Assembly (NCBI GenBank): GCA_963556195.1
Contig: OY744533.1
Span: forward strand, 51,813,808 to 51,877,807
Direction: 5' to 3'
DNA: 64,000 bases
Source: Sepiola atlantica
Taxonomy: Eukaryota; Mollusca; Cephalopoda; Sepiida; Sepiolidae
The notes beneath the pieces were generated by a model. It had not been told where the DNA came from. It was given only the letters and a program-made list of their open reading frames with translations, and did no database searches. Numbering within the stretch: the stretch's first letter is position 1; every line of letters starts with the position of its first letter. A program made the translations under genes and the position numbers. Shown piece by piece: positions 12,129 to 24,377 of this stretch.

Positions 12129-15100
12129 AAAAAGACAAAAGGAAAGACAAATTAAATACAGGAAAGATCATTAACAAATGAGAGATTTTACCGGTTTGAT
12201 TCTTATAAAATTGCACCCTCCCCAAGACCGAATACTCTCTCCCACGCATTAAGGGCATCGAAAGCGCTGTAATACTTCTCTCATCACTATCTAACGTAAA
12301 CCTTAGACGCGGATCTTATTCCTTGAGTAAAGATCTGGCAAATATCGCACTGAAATAATGCAATATATCTCGCTACTTACAAACCCCAATTCTGGTTAAA
12401 GTAACTATTCATTTTTTCACTTTTAATTCATATTTCTTTTCATTTTTCTTCTTTTTTCGTTTTCTTTTTCCTCCGTTTTCCCATTTTAACGTCTCTGTCG
12501 CACACGCTGTAACCTTTTTCTGTTTTAAAATAGTTAAGCACGTGTCCAAAACATCCCGTTGCGCGTTATTCTTTTACCTATGTTTTGCGTTTATTCACGT
12601 TGATCCGAACGAAACCGGTAAAATATATCGTTTTTTTAGTGATTCATCTCTGTATTCTATTAGTTTGTCTTTTTATCTTTTTCACACATACTGCTTTCAC
12701 GGCATTTCATTTTATGATATATCGTGCATTTTATCCTCGTATATCTTCTAAATAATATAGACTGGTTTTTCTCCCGTAACTTTGACTACACCAGACAAAA
12801 ATGCATCATACGCTCCGAAACTCACTACTTCATTCATCTACTTCACTCGAGCGTGTTTCAAATAACTTTCATTTAATATCATCTTTAAACAATTATTTCT
12901 ATCATTAGACCCCTACGTCTGACTCTCCCAAATACGTAATCCAAATAGAGGGTAGCATATTTATTTTACCCCTAATATTTTAATCTTGCCACGCACATTA
13001 TATACACTGCCGAAAATATTACACCAGAACTAATAATGAAAACACCGATTACAGACTTCACAAACAAAAAATACACGATGACATCATAATAATAATCGAT
13101 TAAAAGAATTCATATTCTGCGCGTAACTAATTCCTTTTCCATACTCTTACTCCAGTATTCGCTGGCATTAAAAACGAACACATTAACATTATTTCAACCG
13201 TAAACGTGTATGCAAGTAATTTCATTTCTTTAAAATGATTGATAATTGCATATTCCCTATACATACTATTCGTATAAATAATATCCAATGGTTACATTTT
13301 TCCATTAACAGACACTGCTTTCTTATTTGTAAAATAAAACAATATCAGCGAACTTAAATCAATGAATAAGCCAAACCACAACATTCGATCTATAATTCCG
13401 GACGTTTACACTGTACATGCAAGAACAACGACATTAGAATTAATCATTGTACAATCTTCTTAAAAGAACTTCTTTGTTAAACATGACCCATTTTATTCAT
13501 TTCATAATTTTTCTTCATTTTTTAATTACATACGATATAATAATAGTTTTATTGTTTTATTTTCTTAATTAACATTTCCTTTGAACTTTTAACACGATAT
13601 ATAGATAAGATCAGGATTGATGTCATTTTTAAGTTCTATGCAATATACTTATCTGTTTTCTTTTATATAATACGTGAATCAAATAGAATTTACGTGACTA
13701 AAATAGTAATTATTGACCACCTTGATTTGCGCAATTAATATAAATTATAAACATCATCCAATAATTATATTAAATACATGTTTTCTTTAATTAATATTTC
13801 TGTTGGACTTTTAATCCGATATCTGTATCTGATCAGATTTTATTTCATTTTCACGATCGATACGATGTAGACATCTTTTTAAACATTTTAAATCACACGT
13901 GACTAAAATAGGAATTATTTCCGTTACACGTTACTTAGTTTCAGTCATTTCACACTTTTCATTCAGTTCTTACGATATAATAATAGTTTTTTCTTTTATA
14001 TTCACAAGCTTCTATTTATTAAACAAAACCAATATACGCTCCATTCATAAGAATATCAGATTATCGGAATTAATATTCAAGCGTTACGTTTTCGTTTTCA
14101 TTACTCTTTTTATACCGACTACATTATTCGCTAAAATTATTATTTTTTAGACACTCATACTTGACTAAAGTAGCATTTATTGATTATAATTAACCTCATT
14201 TCTTCGAATCTCTAGAATTAAATTCCAAAGAGACGGTAGTCTCATGTTTTAATCTCTTTGATTTTACTCCGATACTTTCAACTCAAATCACCGGGTCCGA
14301 AATTAATACAAGCAATTTCTATAAATTTCACCGGACCATTCGGAATACTTTTTCAGCCATTCCGACATTCCGATATTCTTCATTCATATTTCCTATACAC
14401 TTTCAATTACGAGAATAGATTAACAAACACACACTATTACCAGCAATAACAATGCCTTCTTCGCGTAACCCCTATCACAATTCGATCAGATTAGGTTATT
14501 CTAAAGTTTCATTATTATAACGCAAAACAAACATCCGCTTACACTAGCTTTACATCATGTTTAGGGCGTGTTAACTTCGGTAGAGTTCTATTCACAACTT
14601 ATAACAAAAAAGTCATCATCACATTTAAATACTACATATGTAAGAATGGTCTCTACGCTTTCATTGCCATATCATCATTCCAGCCAAGCGTTCACACTTT
14701 ATTCACGTTCTTTGGTTTTGATTCCCTTTAGTTTTCTATTTTAAAAAGAAAAATACAAATACATCGAACACTTATAAAATACAATTGTCTGCTTGTGTAT
14801 AATTAAGCACGGACAAAAACAGTTTCTTTTCACGTAGCATTAGTACCTGTTATAAAATTATTTTAATCCTGGCTCAGTGAAGAAGAATTATTTCTAGACT
14901 GCGACAATTTTTTAATTTGGAGTTACTTTTCCGCTATTTAAATATTGGTATATTTTAATTTTTAGTTTATTTTTACTTATTATTTTTCAATATAGATCTA
15001 GCGTTAAAGTGTGGTATCTGTTGTGATGACATACTTATTCTTTTCTCTCCTTAGTCAATCATTGAGAAATCTTTGTAGACTGCGGCAATTTTTTATTTAC

Positions 15101-15787
15101 CATTTTTGGGGATGGGGGGGGGGTGTAATTCATATATTTTCCAATTGTGTAGTATCTGTTATAATACTATACTTATTCTGTTCAATCCTCGAGCAGTAGG
15201 GGAGTCATCATTCTAGACTGCGGCAATTTTTTAATTCAACAATCCTGGCTGCCCTACCTTTTTGGAGTAGATGTATTTTCCACACGTAGGGAGGCAACTA
15301 AATAGGAACAAAATATTAACGTGTCGAAACTGGGCCGGGTATTTCTCCTGCAATGACCGCGGAAAGCTTCACAAATAATTTTGGCTCACATTTACTTTTT
15401 AGATGAGGGGGGGCGTATTTTATATTTTTGCTAATAGTGTAGTATCTGTTATGACACTATACTTAAATAAATCTGCCCCAAACAGGTCCACTCCAGATTG
15501 AGATAAAAATTAAGTCAGTCTAGAAGGACTTCTCCTTCACTGACAACGGAAAGGTTCGCGAGTATTTTTAGATCACATTTACTTTTAGGGTGTTGGGTTA
15601 GTTGTTTTTATATTTTCCAATACTACCTTTCTAAAAAGCGCAAGAAGGGGGCAGTCACCCAAAAGATAGGGACATCTATTTTGTTTGATTTGAAACATGG
15701 ATACATACTATAAGCATTTAATCTAATACTTACATTTTAAAAATTACATTTATATCTACCCCGGGCAACACCGGGCATGGGTCCTGC

Positions 15788-15790
<3 letters not shown>
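12126..15790. mobile_element. repeat-like block with a Helitron-like 3' hairpin
   Basis: A 3.6 kb block without genes. It contains diverged internal repeats at 13440-14200 (ACTTTTAA-C-CGATAT and GTGACTAAAATAG-AATTATT landmarks) and 14860-15620 (AGACTGCGGCAATTTTTTA and GTGTAGTATCTGTTAT landmarks). It ends CCCGGGCAACACCGGGC, a 5-bp hairpin, then GTCCTGCTA before (AT)n. The end resembles the Helitron-like element at 25181, but no 5' end was found. Confidence 0.45.

Positions 15791-15866
<76 letters not shown>
15791..15866. repeat. (AT)n microsatellite
   Basis: About 38 AT units, abutting the hairpin end of the preceding block. Confidence 0.97.
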
Positions 15867-15872
<6 letters not shown>

Positions 15873-16029
15873 CAGAGGCTGGGCACTTTCGAGTAGCTTT
15901 AATAACAAGCAGTACAAATAGCTATATGCACGATCCGAACGCCGTTTCGTAGATCACTCTAACTGCCTGGTAAATAGCCGCCGATTCCGCTATTTACATT
16001 TAAAGTTCCTCTATATTTACTAACTAATT

Positions 16030-16105
16030 GGCTATGGCCGATGGATAAGATCCCCGACTACGAATCAGTGGCGATTTGTGATCGGGGTCCGCGCCTACCG
16101 ACCGT
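16030..16105 (+). mobile_element. tRNA-Arg-like SINE head
   Basis: ATGGATAA then CCGACTACGAATCAG resembles the D-arm and anticodon arm of tRNA-Arg(ACG). The B box is eroded, so this is a SINE relic rather than a working tRNA. Confidence 0.45.
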
Positions 16106-16197
16106 CGTAAATTAGTTCCTAGACTGAAGATTGCGTTAGCATGAAACATCGATGTCTCTAGGTATTTAAATAATTAATATTTATTTATTAAAATATT

Positions 16198-16200
<3 letters not shown>

Positions 16201-16284
<84 letters not shown>
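16201..16284. repeat. (AT)n microsatellite
   Basis: About 42 AT units in the intron 3' of exon A3. Confidence 0.97.
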
Positions 16285-16287
<3 letters not shown>

Positions 16288-16520
16288 ATGACAAAAGCAA
16301 CCCGAAAATGCATCATATGCATGATGAAAATTGTGCCTATTTTTAAGTTTAAAATTATCAACAGTTTCTACACGTTTTCCCATATTATAAGTCAGTAAAG
16401 TAATGTAATTGCTCTTATGGGTTCACAACTTTTGCCAGCCATTGTTATCCATGCATCATATCTCTATCCTAATGTTAAGTAAAATTCAAGTGCATAAGTA
16501 TTAAGTAGTTATAAACATAC

Positions 16521-16628
16521 CTTTGTCACAAGTATTTCCTGTATAACCGGGTGGACAATCACATTTAAATCCTCCTGGCAATGCAGTGCACGTTCCTCCA
16601 TTTTTACATGGATCAGGTCTGCAAGTAA
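16521..16628 (-). CDS. EGF-like exon A3
   Basis: 108 nt, phase 1-1, spacing 4-5-8-1-8, with CRPDPC, CKNGGTC and [10 protein letters not shown]. It differs from A1 and A4 at only a few residues, and the flanking introns are also close to those of A4, so A3, A4 and A5 are recent tandem copies. Confidence 0.9.
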
Positions 16629-16879
16629 CTGTAAAATAAAACACAACTGAATAAATGTATGATCAAAATGTTTTACAACAACTGTCAAACGAATTTTTAC
16701 TGTTAATTAAGGATATATATATATATATATATATGTTTGTTTGTTTAAATGTTACATGATACATATAATCATTTCCACAATCAGACAACGCCGCAGTCGA
16801 CACAAACCATGAAGGCCACAGACTAGAAGTCTGAGACTCAAGTTCTGCCTTAATTTTGGCTTATTTGAAGAACATATTC

Positions 16880-16950
16880 GAACTCAGGATTCGAAACATG
16901 AGTCACTTGCATGCAAGGCGAGCACTCTGTCACCTGAGCCCCAACGCCAC
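16880..16950 (-). mobile_element. tRNA-Ala-like SINE or tRNA pseudogene
   Basis: Minus strand reads GGGGCTCAGGTGACAGAGTG (A box), CTTGCATGCAAG (TGC anticodon region) and TTCGAATCC (B box). The acceptor stem does not pair well, so a functional tRNA is unlikely. Confidence 0.5.
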
Positions 16951-17040
16951 ATGCAATAAAGTATAATTATTAATACAGAAATCTATCAAAATGTTAAAGA
17001 TAAATTCAAGTGTATAAATATAAACTAGTCATTAATATAC

Positions 17041-17148
17041 CTTTGTCACAAGTATTTCCTGTATAACCGGGTGGACAATCACATTTAAATCCTCCCATCA
17101 ATGCATTGCACGTTCCTCCATTTTTACATGGATCAGGTCTGCAAGTAC
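17041..17148 (-). CDS. EGF-like exon A4
   Basis: 108 nt, phase 1-1, spacing 4-5-8-1-8. Same plan as A3 but with N-A-L-M-G-G between C3 and C4. The intron to A3 is about 0.4 kb and carries a tRNA-like insertion and a short (AT)n. Confidence 0.9.
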
Positions 17149-17227
17149 CTGTAAAATAAAACACAACTGAATAAATGTATGATCAAAATGTTTTACAACA
17201 ACTGTCAAACGAATTTTTACTGTTAAT

Positions 17228-17230
<3 letters not shown>

Positions 17231-17282
<52 letters not shown>
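17231..17282. repeat. (AT)n microsatellite
   Basis: About 26 AT units between exons A4 and A5. Confidence 0.97.
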
Positions 17283-17285
<3 letters not shown>

Positions 17286-17448
17286 TGTTTAAATGTGAGA
17301 TGATATATATAATTATTTCCGCAATCAGACAACGCTTTAAATGATAACTTTACAACTTGTGTCCTACATCGTTATCCATGCATCATACCTCTATCAAAAT
17401 GTCAAAGATCAATTCAAATGTATGAATATAAACTAGTCATCAATATAC

Positions 17449-17556
17449 CTTTGTCACAAGTATTTCCTGTATAACCGGGTGGACAATCACATTTAAATCC
17501 TCTCAGCAATGCAGTGCATGTTCCTCCATTTTTACAAGTATTTGGATTGCAAATAC
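17449..17556 (-). CDS. EGF-like exon A5
   Basis: 108 nt, phase 1-1, spacing 4-5-8-1-8. C1-C2 is CNPNTC; O-fucose and EOGT sequons are kept. It is the first of the type A cluster in transcript order. Upstream, between it and B6, are about 3 kb of (AT)n and inverted repeats. Confidence 0.9.
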
Positions 17557-17780
17557 CTGTAAAATTAAATATAACTGTATAAATGTACGATCAAGATTAC
17601 TTAAAAAAATTGAGACAATCAACAAACGAATTTTGACTGTTAATTAATTAATTAATTTATATATATATATATAAATTAATTAAGTTGAAACATATTAGTA
17701 TAGTGAACTTGGAACGAATATATTTTCATAAGTGCTGAATACAAAGTTTAACTTTATAGAAATAAACGTATATAAACATT

Positions 17781-17866
17781 AGCGAGTTAACAAGCGTTTC
17801 AATGTTAATCCATCTCTTATATTGTGGCTAAGAGATATATTAACATCGAAACGCTGGTTAACTTGC
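17781..17866. repeat. inverted repeat, about 38-bp arms
   Basis: GCGAGTTAACAAGCGTTTC and TAATCCATCTCTTA on the left pair with TAAGAGATATATTA and GAAACGCTGGTTAACTTGC on the right around a 9-bp loop. Confidence 0.75.
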
Positions 17867-17879
17867 GTAGGCTGTTCTA

Positions 17880-17979
<100 letters not shown>

Positions 17980-17989
17980 GCATGTAAAA

Positions 17990-18055
17990 TACCCGCTATA
18001 CTGGCTCTCGGTGTTATCGATCAGCAGTTATTAGAAACAAAGATCTCACCAGGCG
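17990..18055 (-). ncRNA. hammerhead-like relic (P9)
   Basis: Minus strand CTGGTGA, GATC...GATC stem, then GATAAC where GAAA would be needed. A second copy at 37963 has CTGATGA with the same GATA. Probably inactive or coincidental. Confidence 0.2.
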
Positions 18056-18098
18056 GAAAAGTCTGATCTTTCACTTAGATGTTTATATTGCCAAAGCA

Positions 18099-18203
<105 letters not shown>

Positions 18204-18315
18204 CCGAGTATGGTATAGATCCACAGGGTATAAATCCAGGGGAATTGAACCGGGTTTATGAGAGTGCTCAATAAAAATATAGAGCGGAAATATAAATATA
18301 AATGATAATTTATTT

Positions 18316-18390
18316 CATTTTGACTACAAAATTGATTTTGTTTCACGAGAGCAGTTTTTAGTAGCTCCTGATCTTCAGGTCTTGAAATAG
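18316..18390 (-). ncRNA. hammerhead ribozyme-like motif (P6), complete
   Basis: Minus strand order: stem I AAGAC, core CTGAAGA, stem II with GGAGC/GCTCT pairing and one mismatch, GAAA, stem III ACAAAA/TTTTGT with a 4-base loop, cleavage triplet GUA, then stem I strand GTC. All three helices and a legal NUH triplet are present. The only copy here with a long stem III. Confidence 0.65.
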
Positions 18391-18600
18391 CATTATGCCT
18401 GTTAGAATAAGTTTACATTTCTACAAAGTTATATAAAGCTGACAGAAAATTAAAATAGAAATTGAATATGAATAGAAATAAAATATAAATAATTTATTTT
18501 TATTTCTATTTCTATTAATATTCAATTTCTATTTTAATTTTCTGTCAGCTTTATATAACTTTGTGGAATTGTAAACTTATTCTAACAGGCATAATTCTAT

Positions 18601-18676
18601 TGCAAGACCGGAAGATCAGGAGCTCCTAAAAACTGCTCTCGTGAAACAAAATAAATTTTGCAGTCAAAATGAAATA
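18601..18676 (+). ncRNA. degenerate hammerhead-like motif (P6)
   Basis: Mirror copy in the right arm. The core reads CGGAAGA and the triplet GCA, both disabling. Confidence 0.4.
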
Positions 18677-18683
18677 AATTATC

Positions 18684-18692
<9 letters not shown>

Positions 18693-18751
<59 letters not shown>
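18693..18751. repeat. (AT)n microsatellite
   Basis: About 29 AT units after the inverted repeat. Confidence 0.97.
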
Positions 18752-18755
<4 letters not shown>

Positions 18756-20050
18756 CTTCGAATTACAGACTCTGCCAGCGATCATCTGAACTACCTAATG
18801 GAACATGTCACCTTTCTGATTGAAGAAACATTAAAAGATAAGTACCTATTGAATTGCTTTTCATGCAAAGCAAAACAGTATACCTTTTCATGTCAACGTC
18901 TTAACATTTTGAATGTTCTTTGTCCGCCCCTCAAATCGTTTCCTGCCCTCAACCAGAATACTATATTTTTCCCCCAGAAATTATGTTTGTTATTTTCCCC
19001 CGTTTTTTGTTGTGTCTGTTTTTTATATCTCTATTAATAAATCATATATTGGCACAAATATTTGGAATAGATAATTAAAACGCCCCTCAAAGTGTAGATT
19101 AAGTAAGCCTACGGATATAGGTAGAACATTTATATTAGTATACAGACAATAGGAAAATGAAATAATGACGGTGCTAGGAAGAAATAGTTACCCTATTAAG
19201 AAGACTTCCTGGTGTACGTGGGTGGCAGTGGTAGAAGATCTGAGCGTGGCAATGAAAATTCCTCTGGCTTCCTATATGAAGGATTATCTTATTTCGTTTC
19301 TCATAATAACAGTAAACGCTATTTTACAAATCAAGAATATTGACAAACAGATAACTTCCGTTTGACAAGGACACCTGGAGCGAAACCAAACACCGAACAA
19401 TGAATCTAACACGTAAAAAAAGTTATACGTGCAACATTATCCATTGTTGTCATTTATAATCCATCAACAGCAGTTGTATCAATAAATATTTGCTAAAACA
19501 GAGATTATTGAAGAAAAACCTGCATGTCAATTTTATCACAGGGAGAAAGAATCTATTAGTGTGATCTTGATTACTAAAAGGAGCCAAAAATTTAGTGGGA
19601 CCGTTTATTTTATTTTATTTACAAAAACGATTCTTTAACATTTTTGTGACGAAGATTGTCCGAACAGATAAGCTGGCCATTCTAACTAATTTTAACGCAA
19701 AATTTAATAAACCTTATGAGACATGAAATGTACATCGAAATATGGAAAATGTGACAATAATTTGTTTTTTTGGTGCAGATGTGCAAATATTTGAAGTTAT
19801 TTTTTGGAAATTATGTTTCAGCAAAATCATACATTTAAAACAACTTAGATTGATCCAGTATCAAAGGAATTTCGACTTATTTATAATGTTCGCATTCGAA
19901 AATACTAATGTATGGATTTGATAAAATGCTATTAAATCCATTTATTTGAACAATAAACGTGTAATTATTGAAGAACATCTCAGTTGCTTACATTAAACAC
20001 ATGCACTGTCATGTTGGGTTAGTGACTGTATAATTTACTATTATCTGTTA
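18752..20050. other. intron between B6 and A5
   Basis: 18930-19060 resembles 3780-3910. 19560-19920 resembles 34620-34930, the matching intron 3' of B13. No coding signal. Confidence 0.5.
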
Positions 20051-20051
20051 T

Positions 20052-20215
20052 TTTATTTACCTCCTTTCCAGGAGGTTAAACACAAGTTCAGGTGTGGGTT
20101 TGATGAAAGTGTTTCTGTAGAACGAACTGGAATCGAACTTGGAACACCCAGATTTCCAGCCCGTGTAGTTAACAATTTAGCCACTGTTGTTACGTCCGCA
20201 TTCAGAAGCACAATA
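20052..20215 (-). mobile_element. tRNA-derived SINE, copy 1
   Basis: Minus strand: A-box region GTGGCTAAATTGTTAAC, B box AGTTCGATTCC, then TTCTACAGAAAC and a tail ending GGAGGTAAATAAAAT. The same element occurs at 34087 in the opposite orientation. Confidence 0.7.
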
Positions 20216-20620
20216 TGTATTAAGTTGGTAGTTTCTATGTTATTCATGTGGCAGAGTTCTTAATTTACCACTGATTAGAAGGTTAAGGTAAAATTTGTAA
20301 TAATGCCATATGTTAAAGCAAGTAATATAACCATTCAGAGGTAGCTGAGTTTGGGTTGCCTTAATACTGATCACTTTAAAGTCAAACTGTTGCCAAAATT
20401 TACGATATCAATTGTAGAACAATATGGAATATATTAGGATATGCTGATGTTCAGGTGTTCACCAAAGGAAAGATTTAGGTTCAAGCAATATTCATGTTTT
20501 TGTTTTCAAAAATCTAAAAATCTATTTGCCCAATATTTTCATTTAGTTTATTAATTATTAGATAATAAATAGTAAAAAAAAACATTAAGTGCTATGTGTT
20601 TAAAATATCCATGAACGTAC

Positions 20621-20734
20621 CTGTTTCACAAAAAGCTCCAGTATATCCTGACTTACATCTACAGAATCTTATACGCCCCATCATGCATGTACCACCGTTT
20701 TTACAACGTCTCTTACCCCGACGAGAACAATAAC
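20621..20734 (-). CDS. EGF-like exon B6
   Basis: 114 nt, 37 whole codons, phase 1-1, cysteine spacing 7-5-7-1-8. The long, arginine-rich C1-C2 loop (S-R-R-G-K-R-R) resembles B9 and B18. CKNGGTC makes this the only B module with an O-fucose site; the end C-K-S-G-Y-T-G-A-F-C fits EOGT. The sequence downstream of it (19560-19920) matches that downstream of B13 (34620-34930). Confidence 0.9.
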
Positions 20735-21127
20735 CTGTAAATATGAGAAAATTAATTCGATAAATAATTATTATTATGAAAATTATACAACTCTCTAAGT
20801 ATTTCATAATTATATATAATTCATGTGCAATAAGATATTTAATAAAGCATTCGAATTTTTATTAATCAACTGCACCGATGTGTATCGATTTTATATTTAA
20901 ACTATTTAAGATGCCACTGTGTGTTATACAGATGTAATTCCACTCGTCAATCGGAAAACTGTCCATGAATTCTTGCAGATTCGAAGTACATTCACCTTTA
21001 AATACGAAATAAATTAATCTATCAATAGGCAAACACTATTTTAAACATTTTGTAGTTATTATTATTTTAATGAAATCAAATAATTATTATCTAATTGCTT
21101 CAATCAATTATTTCATCACTACATTTG

Positions 21128-22347
21128 TGGTTAAGTAGTTTTTATTTGTAGTGGGTAATTCATGAGTATGTGAATGAATAAGAGCACGATCATGCTTTCA
21201 AGTTTGAACAGGCCCAAATCATCAAACACATTCATAACAAAGCTCGGCGAAGACTACTTGAAACAGCACTCATCACAGACTCTAACACCATTAGACAACT
21301 AAATGGTTTCTACAATCTATCACCCTTAATGAGCAAAATTATCCTGACCGAACAAAAACTAAACCTAGATCATGGCTAACCCTTCTTATCGTTCTCACTT
21401 GCACTTATATGCAACTCACCGTACTGACTCCTTTCTCACATATATATTCATTCACATACTCATGAATCACCCACTACGAATCAAAACTACTTAACCACAA
21501 ATAACAGCCTTATAAATTAACACAATTTACACATCCTTAAAAATATTTAGATATTTAAACCCCTTTTGCGCTCAATTTACTCTCAAACCATCAACACATC
21601 CTGAACGAAACCACAATTTACTTATCACTCCCCCAAATTAAAATCATTTTTCTTTCTTCTCATGCTCACAGCACACTTCTACACATTCTTTCAACCACAC
21701 TTATACTAAGACATTCCTGACATAGCCACCTGGTCAATATTCCTTCCTCCCTCCGTTCCTTCCTCCCTCCGTCCGTCCCTCCAGCCTAAAAAAAATATTT
21801 CACATCTGACCACAACAAAAATCTCCCCTATCCCCTCTCACCTATTTCCTTCACACTCTTACCCCGCCCATTTTCAAGTTATCTCCATTTCTTCAATTTT
21901 TTTTCTAAAACTATGATACCACCTACATGTTAAACACACAGAGTTTCCCCCTTCCTCTTTCCTCAGCCTCTCAAAATCCATGCCACACCTCACCACGACA
22001 AAAATCTCTGCCCCCTTTTACATCTCTCCCACCCTAAGGCAAATTCACTAATATTCTCACCCATCCCCTTTTTCACTGCTGCCTTAATGGTACCCACTCA
22101 AAGCTTTCCATTTTCCGTTCATTCTTCGCCACCACTGACTACTCGCAGCCTGGACTCTCCTCCAGCGCTCACAGTAGCCACGGCTACTACTTTTCCTTTA
22201 TAACTCCATCATGTCAACCCAAAATTTCGATGTACTTGCTTGACATTTTTCTTCAAATTATCACTCTGAGGAAGTCTTACAATAAAGACGAAACGTTGAT
22301 GAATATATAAAAAAATATCTCTTCTTGGTTTTTTCCTTTTTCATTTC

Positions 22348-22350
<3 letters not shown>
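21128..22350 (+). mobile_element. Penelope-like element fragment, family P1, with inverted 5' piece
   Basis: 21128-21182 is the reverse complement of 21448-21502, so a short piece is inverted at the left end. From 21190 a coding remnant reads F-E-Q-A-Q-I-I-K-H-I-H-N-K-A-R-R, continuing to about 21380, then about 850 bp of C-rich 3' sequence, a hammerhead and the TTTTTCATTTCCCAT tail. Closely related to 10936-12030. Confidence 0.65.
22258..22304 (+). ncRNA. hammerhead ribozyme-like motif (P1)
   Basis: CTGAGGA at 22266-22272, stem II GTCTT/AAGAC, GAAA at 22290-22293, then C-GTT and stem I strand GATGAA. Confidence 0.55.

Positions 22351-22415
<65 letters not shown>
22350..22415. repeat. (AT)n microsatellite
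   Basis: Joins the tails of two Penelope fragments that face each other. Confidence 0.97.
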
Positions 22416-22419
<4 letters not shown>

Positions 22420-22524
22420 AAAAATAACAGAATTCGTCTGTTTATTAATACCTTTTTTATTTAAAAAATTTTTCTAATGGTCTTTTTTGTATCAAAATAA
22501 AATAATAATAAATGTTCTATAGGT

Positions 22525-22569
22525 TTCACGAACGTTTTCGATTCTTTGTCGAATCATTCTCAGGTGTCA
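22525..22569 (-). ncRNA. hammerhead ribozyme-like motif (P5)
   Basis: Minus strand: stem I CAC, core CTGAGAA (one base off CUGANGA), stem II GATTC/GAATC, GAAA, the palindrome AACGTT as a minimal stem III, triplet UUC, then stem I strand GTG. Confidence 0.5.
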
Positions 22570-22732
22570 AAAGCAAATAAACAAAACAGCTGGAGAAAGA
22601 AGATAATTTTCAAAAAAACGGCGGAGAAACGCGCAGAGAACGTTTTTCGCATTGTTTTAGGAAAGTCGTTGACGATTTAAATTCAGCGACGCTGGATGCT
22701 GGAGTGGCATCACAGAACAAAATCTCATTATG

Positions 22733-23035
22733 TTAAACATTTAAAATGTTGCCACTCGTTTTATATGTAATGTTATTAATTTTAGGTTGTTGTGTTTTTA
22801 TGTAGATAACTTCCAGTATTTTTAATTTTTTTAAATTGGTTTCGGAATGTATTGTTTTAGTGTTATTAACTAGAATTTGTCTTAAATCAGAGGGAGGACA
22901 GTTATGTTTTTTTAGATGTTGGTAAATTGAACTAGAGTTTACAAGATTCATGGTGAGGCGGTGGGATAGGCTAGTGCTTGTAAAACCAATGTAGCTATTA
23001 GCTTTATTATTATTATGGGAGTTACATTCCCCCAA
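22733..23035 (-). pseudogene. Penelope GIY-YIG endonuclease C-terminal part
   Basis: 100 codons. N-S-Y-I-G-F-T near the start is the second half of the GIY-YIG signature, followed by S-L-S-H-R-L and a conserved N-K-L-K-I-L-E-x-I-Y-I-K-T-Q-Q-P-K-I-N helix. Upstream, after a frameshift, P-N-P-P-K-N-T-R (about 23061-23090) continues the same protein. The reverse transcriptase is not present. Confidence 0.75.
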
Positions 23036-23222
23036 AGTGCATTTTAACTTTAAAATAATATTAGATCTTTCTAGTGTTTTTTGGGGGGTTGGGGAGGAGC
23101 TGTTTTATTACTACAAGATTTTGCGTTTTAATTTTCTTATAGTAAATAATGAGTCTAATTTTATTGTTATTGTCAATTGGGATATGTATCTGTGTATAAT
23201 ATTTGCGTTCTCTACAAGAGTA

Positions 23223-23223
<1 letters not shown>

Positions 23224-23306
<83 letters not shown>
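23224..23306. repeat. (AT)n microsatellite
   Basis: About 41 AT units. Confidence 0.97.
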
Positions 23307-23310
<4 letters not shown>

Positions 23311-23489
23311 ACCGTCAACTCTCGGGCACTTCCGAAACCTGCCCGAACGTTGACGACGCTAAACAAAGCATGATATAAATATTTCCTTTGTAACTTTTCT
23401 GTTAATATTTAACAGTTTATAAGAATGTTTTACTCAAATAACTAAAAGGTTCGATTTTCGCGAAATAATTATGTTATACTGTCCTACGT

Positions 23490-23490
<1 letters not shown>

Positions 23491-23558
<68 letters not shown>
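23491..23558. repeat. (AT)n microsatellite
   Basis: About 34 AT units, 160 bp from exon C7. Confidence 0.97.
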
Positions 23559-23559
<1 letters not shown>

Positions 23560-23715
23560 TAAATGATTGCTTTGAAAGAAATGTAATCAATGTTCGCATA
23601 GATTTATAAACTATTATGTCGTCTGCAAATAACTGCAGATTGTTCTGTCAATTTAAAAAGTAACTTTTGAAAAGTTGAATTCACGTGTAGCTGTTTAAAA
23701 TATTCATGAACTTAC

Positions 23716-23826
23716 CTTTTCCACAACGCGGTCCATTATACCATCGCATACATTTACATTTAAATCCTCTTTTTGTGGCTATGCATTTACTACCGTTCTT
23801 ACAAGGATGAGAAATACAAGGATCAA
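23716..23826 (-). CDS. EGF-like exon C7
   Basis: 111 nt, 36 whole codons, phase 1-1, spacing 4-5-8-1-8. CISHPC fits the O-glucose consensus and is shared with D26. CKNGSKC replaces the usual N-G-G, and C-M-R-W-Y-N-G-P-R-C has a tryptophan in the last loop. It ends C-G-K like other C modules, so it is intermediate between types C and D. Confidence 0.88.
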
Positions 23827-23829
23827 CTG

Positions 23830-24339
23830 TAAATATAATCAAATTAATCAAACTAATGATCATAATGATTAAAATAATGCAAATATCTAAGCATTTCTTC
23901 ATGATAGAGAATTAATGTGTAATAACATATTTAATAAAGCATTCAAATTTGTATTAATCAATTGTATCATTGTGTATAGTTTTTATTATTTAATTATTTG
24001 TTAAACTTTCAAAACTTTATATCTTCATAGGTCTTGTGTATTCACTATAAAATAACCAAACGCACAATAACAATATTTTCTTTTTTATACATAATTTGGA
24101 TATAAACAGTTTCAAAAGACTAAAGGTCTTACATTACAAGACAATTAGGAGCATCACTTCTTTCCAATTGGTTAAACGTTAAATAATCTTATAATCTACT
24201 TAAAAGAAATGGATATGATTTTTGAATTGATTACACAAGCTAGAATCACCTAAACTATGCAAAAACATGTGTGAGAACTCCAAGTGGGTAGTAATAATAA
24301 AAGAGTCGCGAAAGATCAAGGATGATGTAAACACCGAGG

Positions 24340-24377
<38 letters not shown>

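Larger units (their letters stand above)
18296..18692. repeat. inverted repeat, about 195-bp arms, carrying a ribozyme motif in each arm
   Basis: Arms 18296-18492 and 18496-18692 are near-complementary, joined by only a few bases. Both outer ends abut long (AT)n. It looks like two copies of one element end joined head to head. Confidence 0.8.
22430..23220 (-). mobile_element. Penelope-like element 3' fragment with GIY-YIG endonuclease, family P5
   Basis: Minus strand, opening in the (AT)n region and ending near 22430. It holds the C-terminal endonuclease, about 160 bp of 3' sequence, a hammerhead and an A/T-rich tail, the order expected for Penelope elements. Confidence 0.8.

Noticed and set aside
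16880..16950. Functional tRNA-Ala gene
   Set aside because: A and B boxes are recognisable but the acceptor stem does not pair; better explained as a SINE head.
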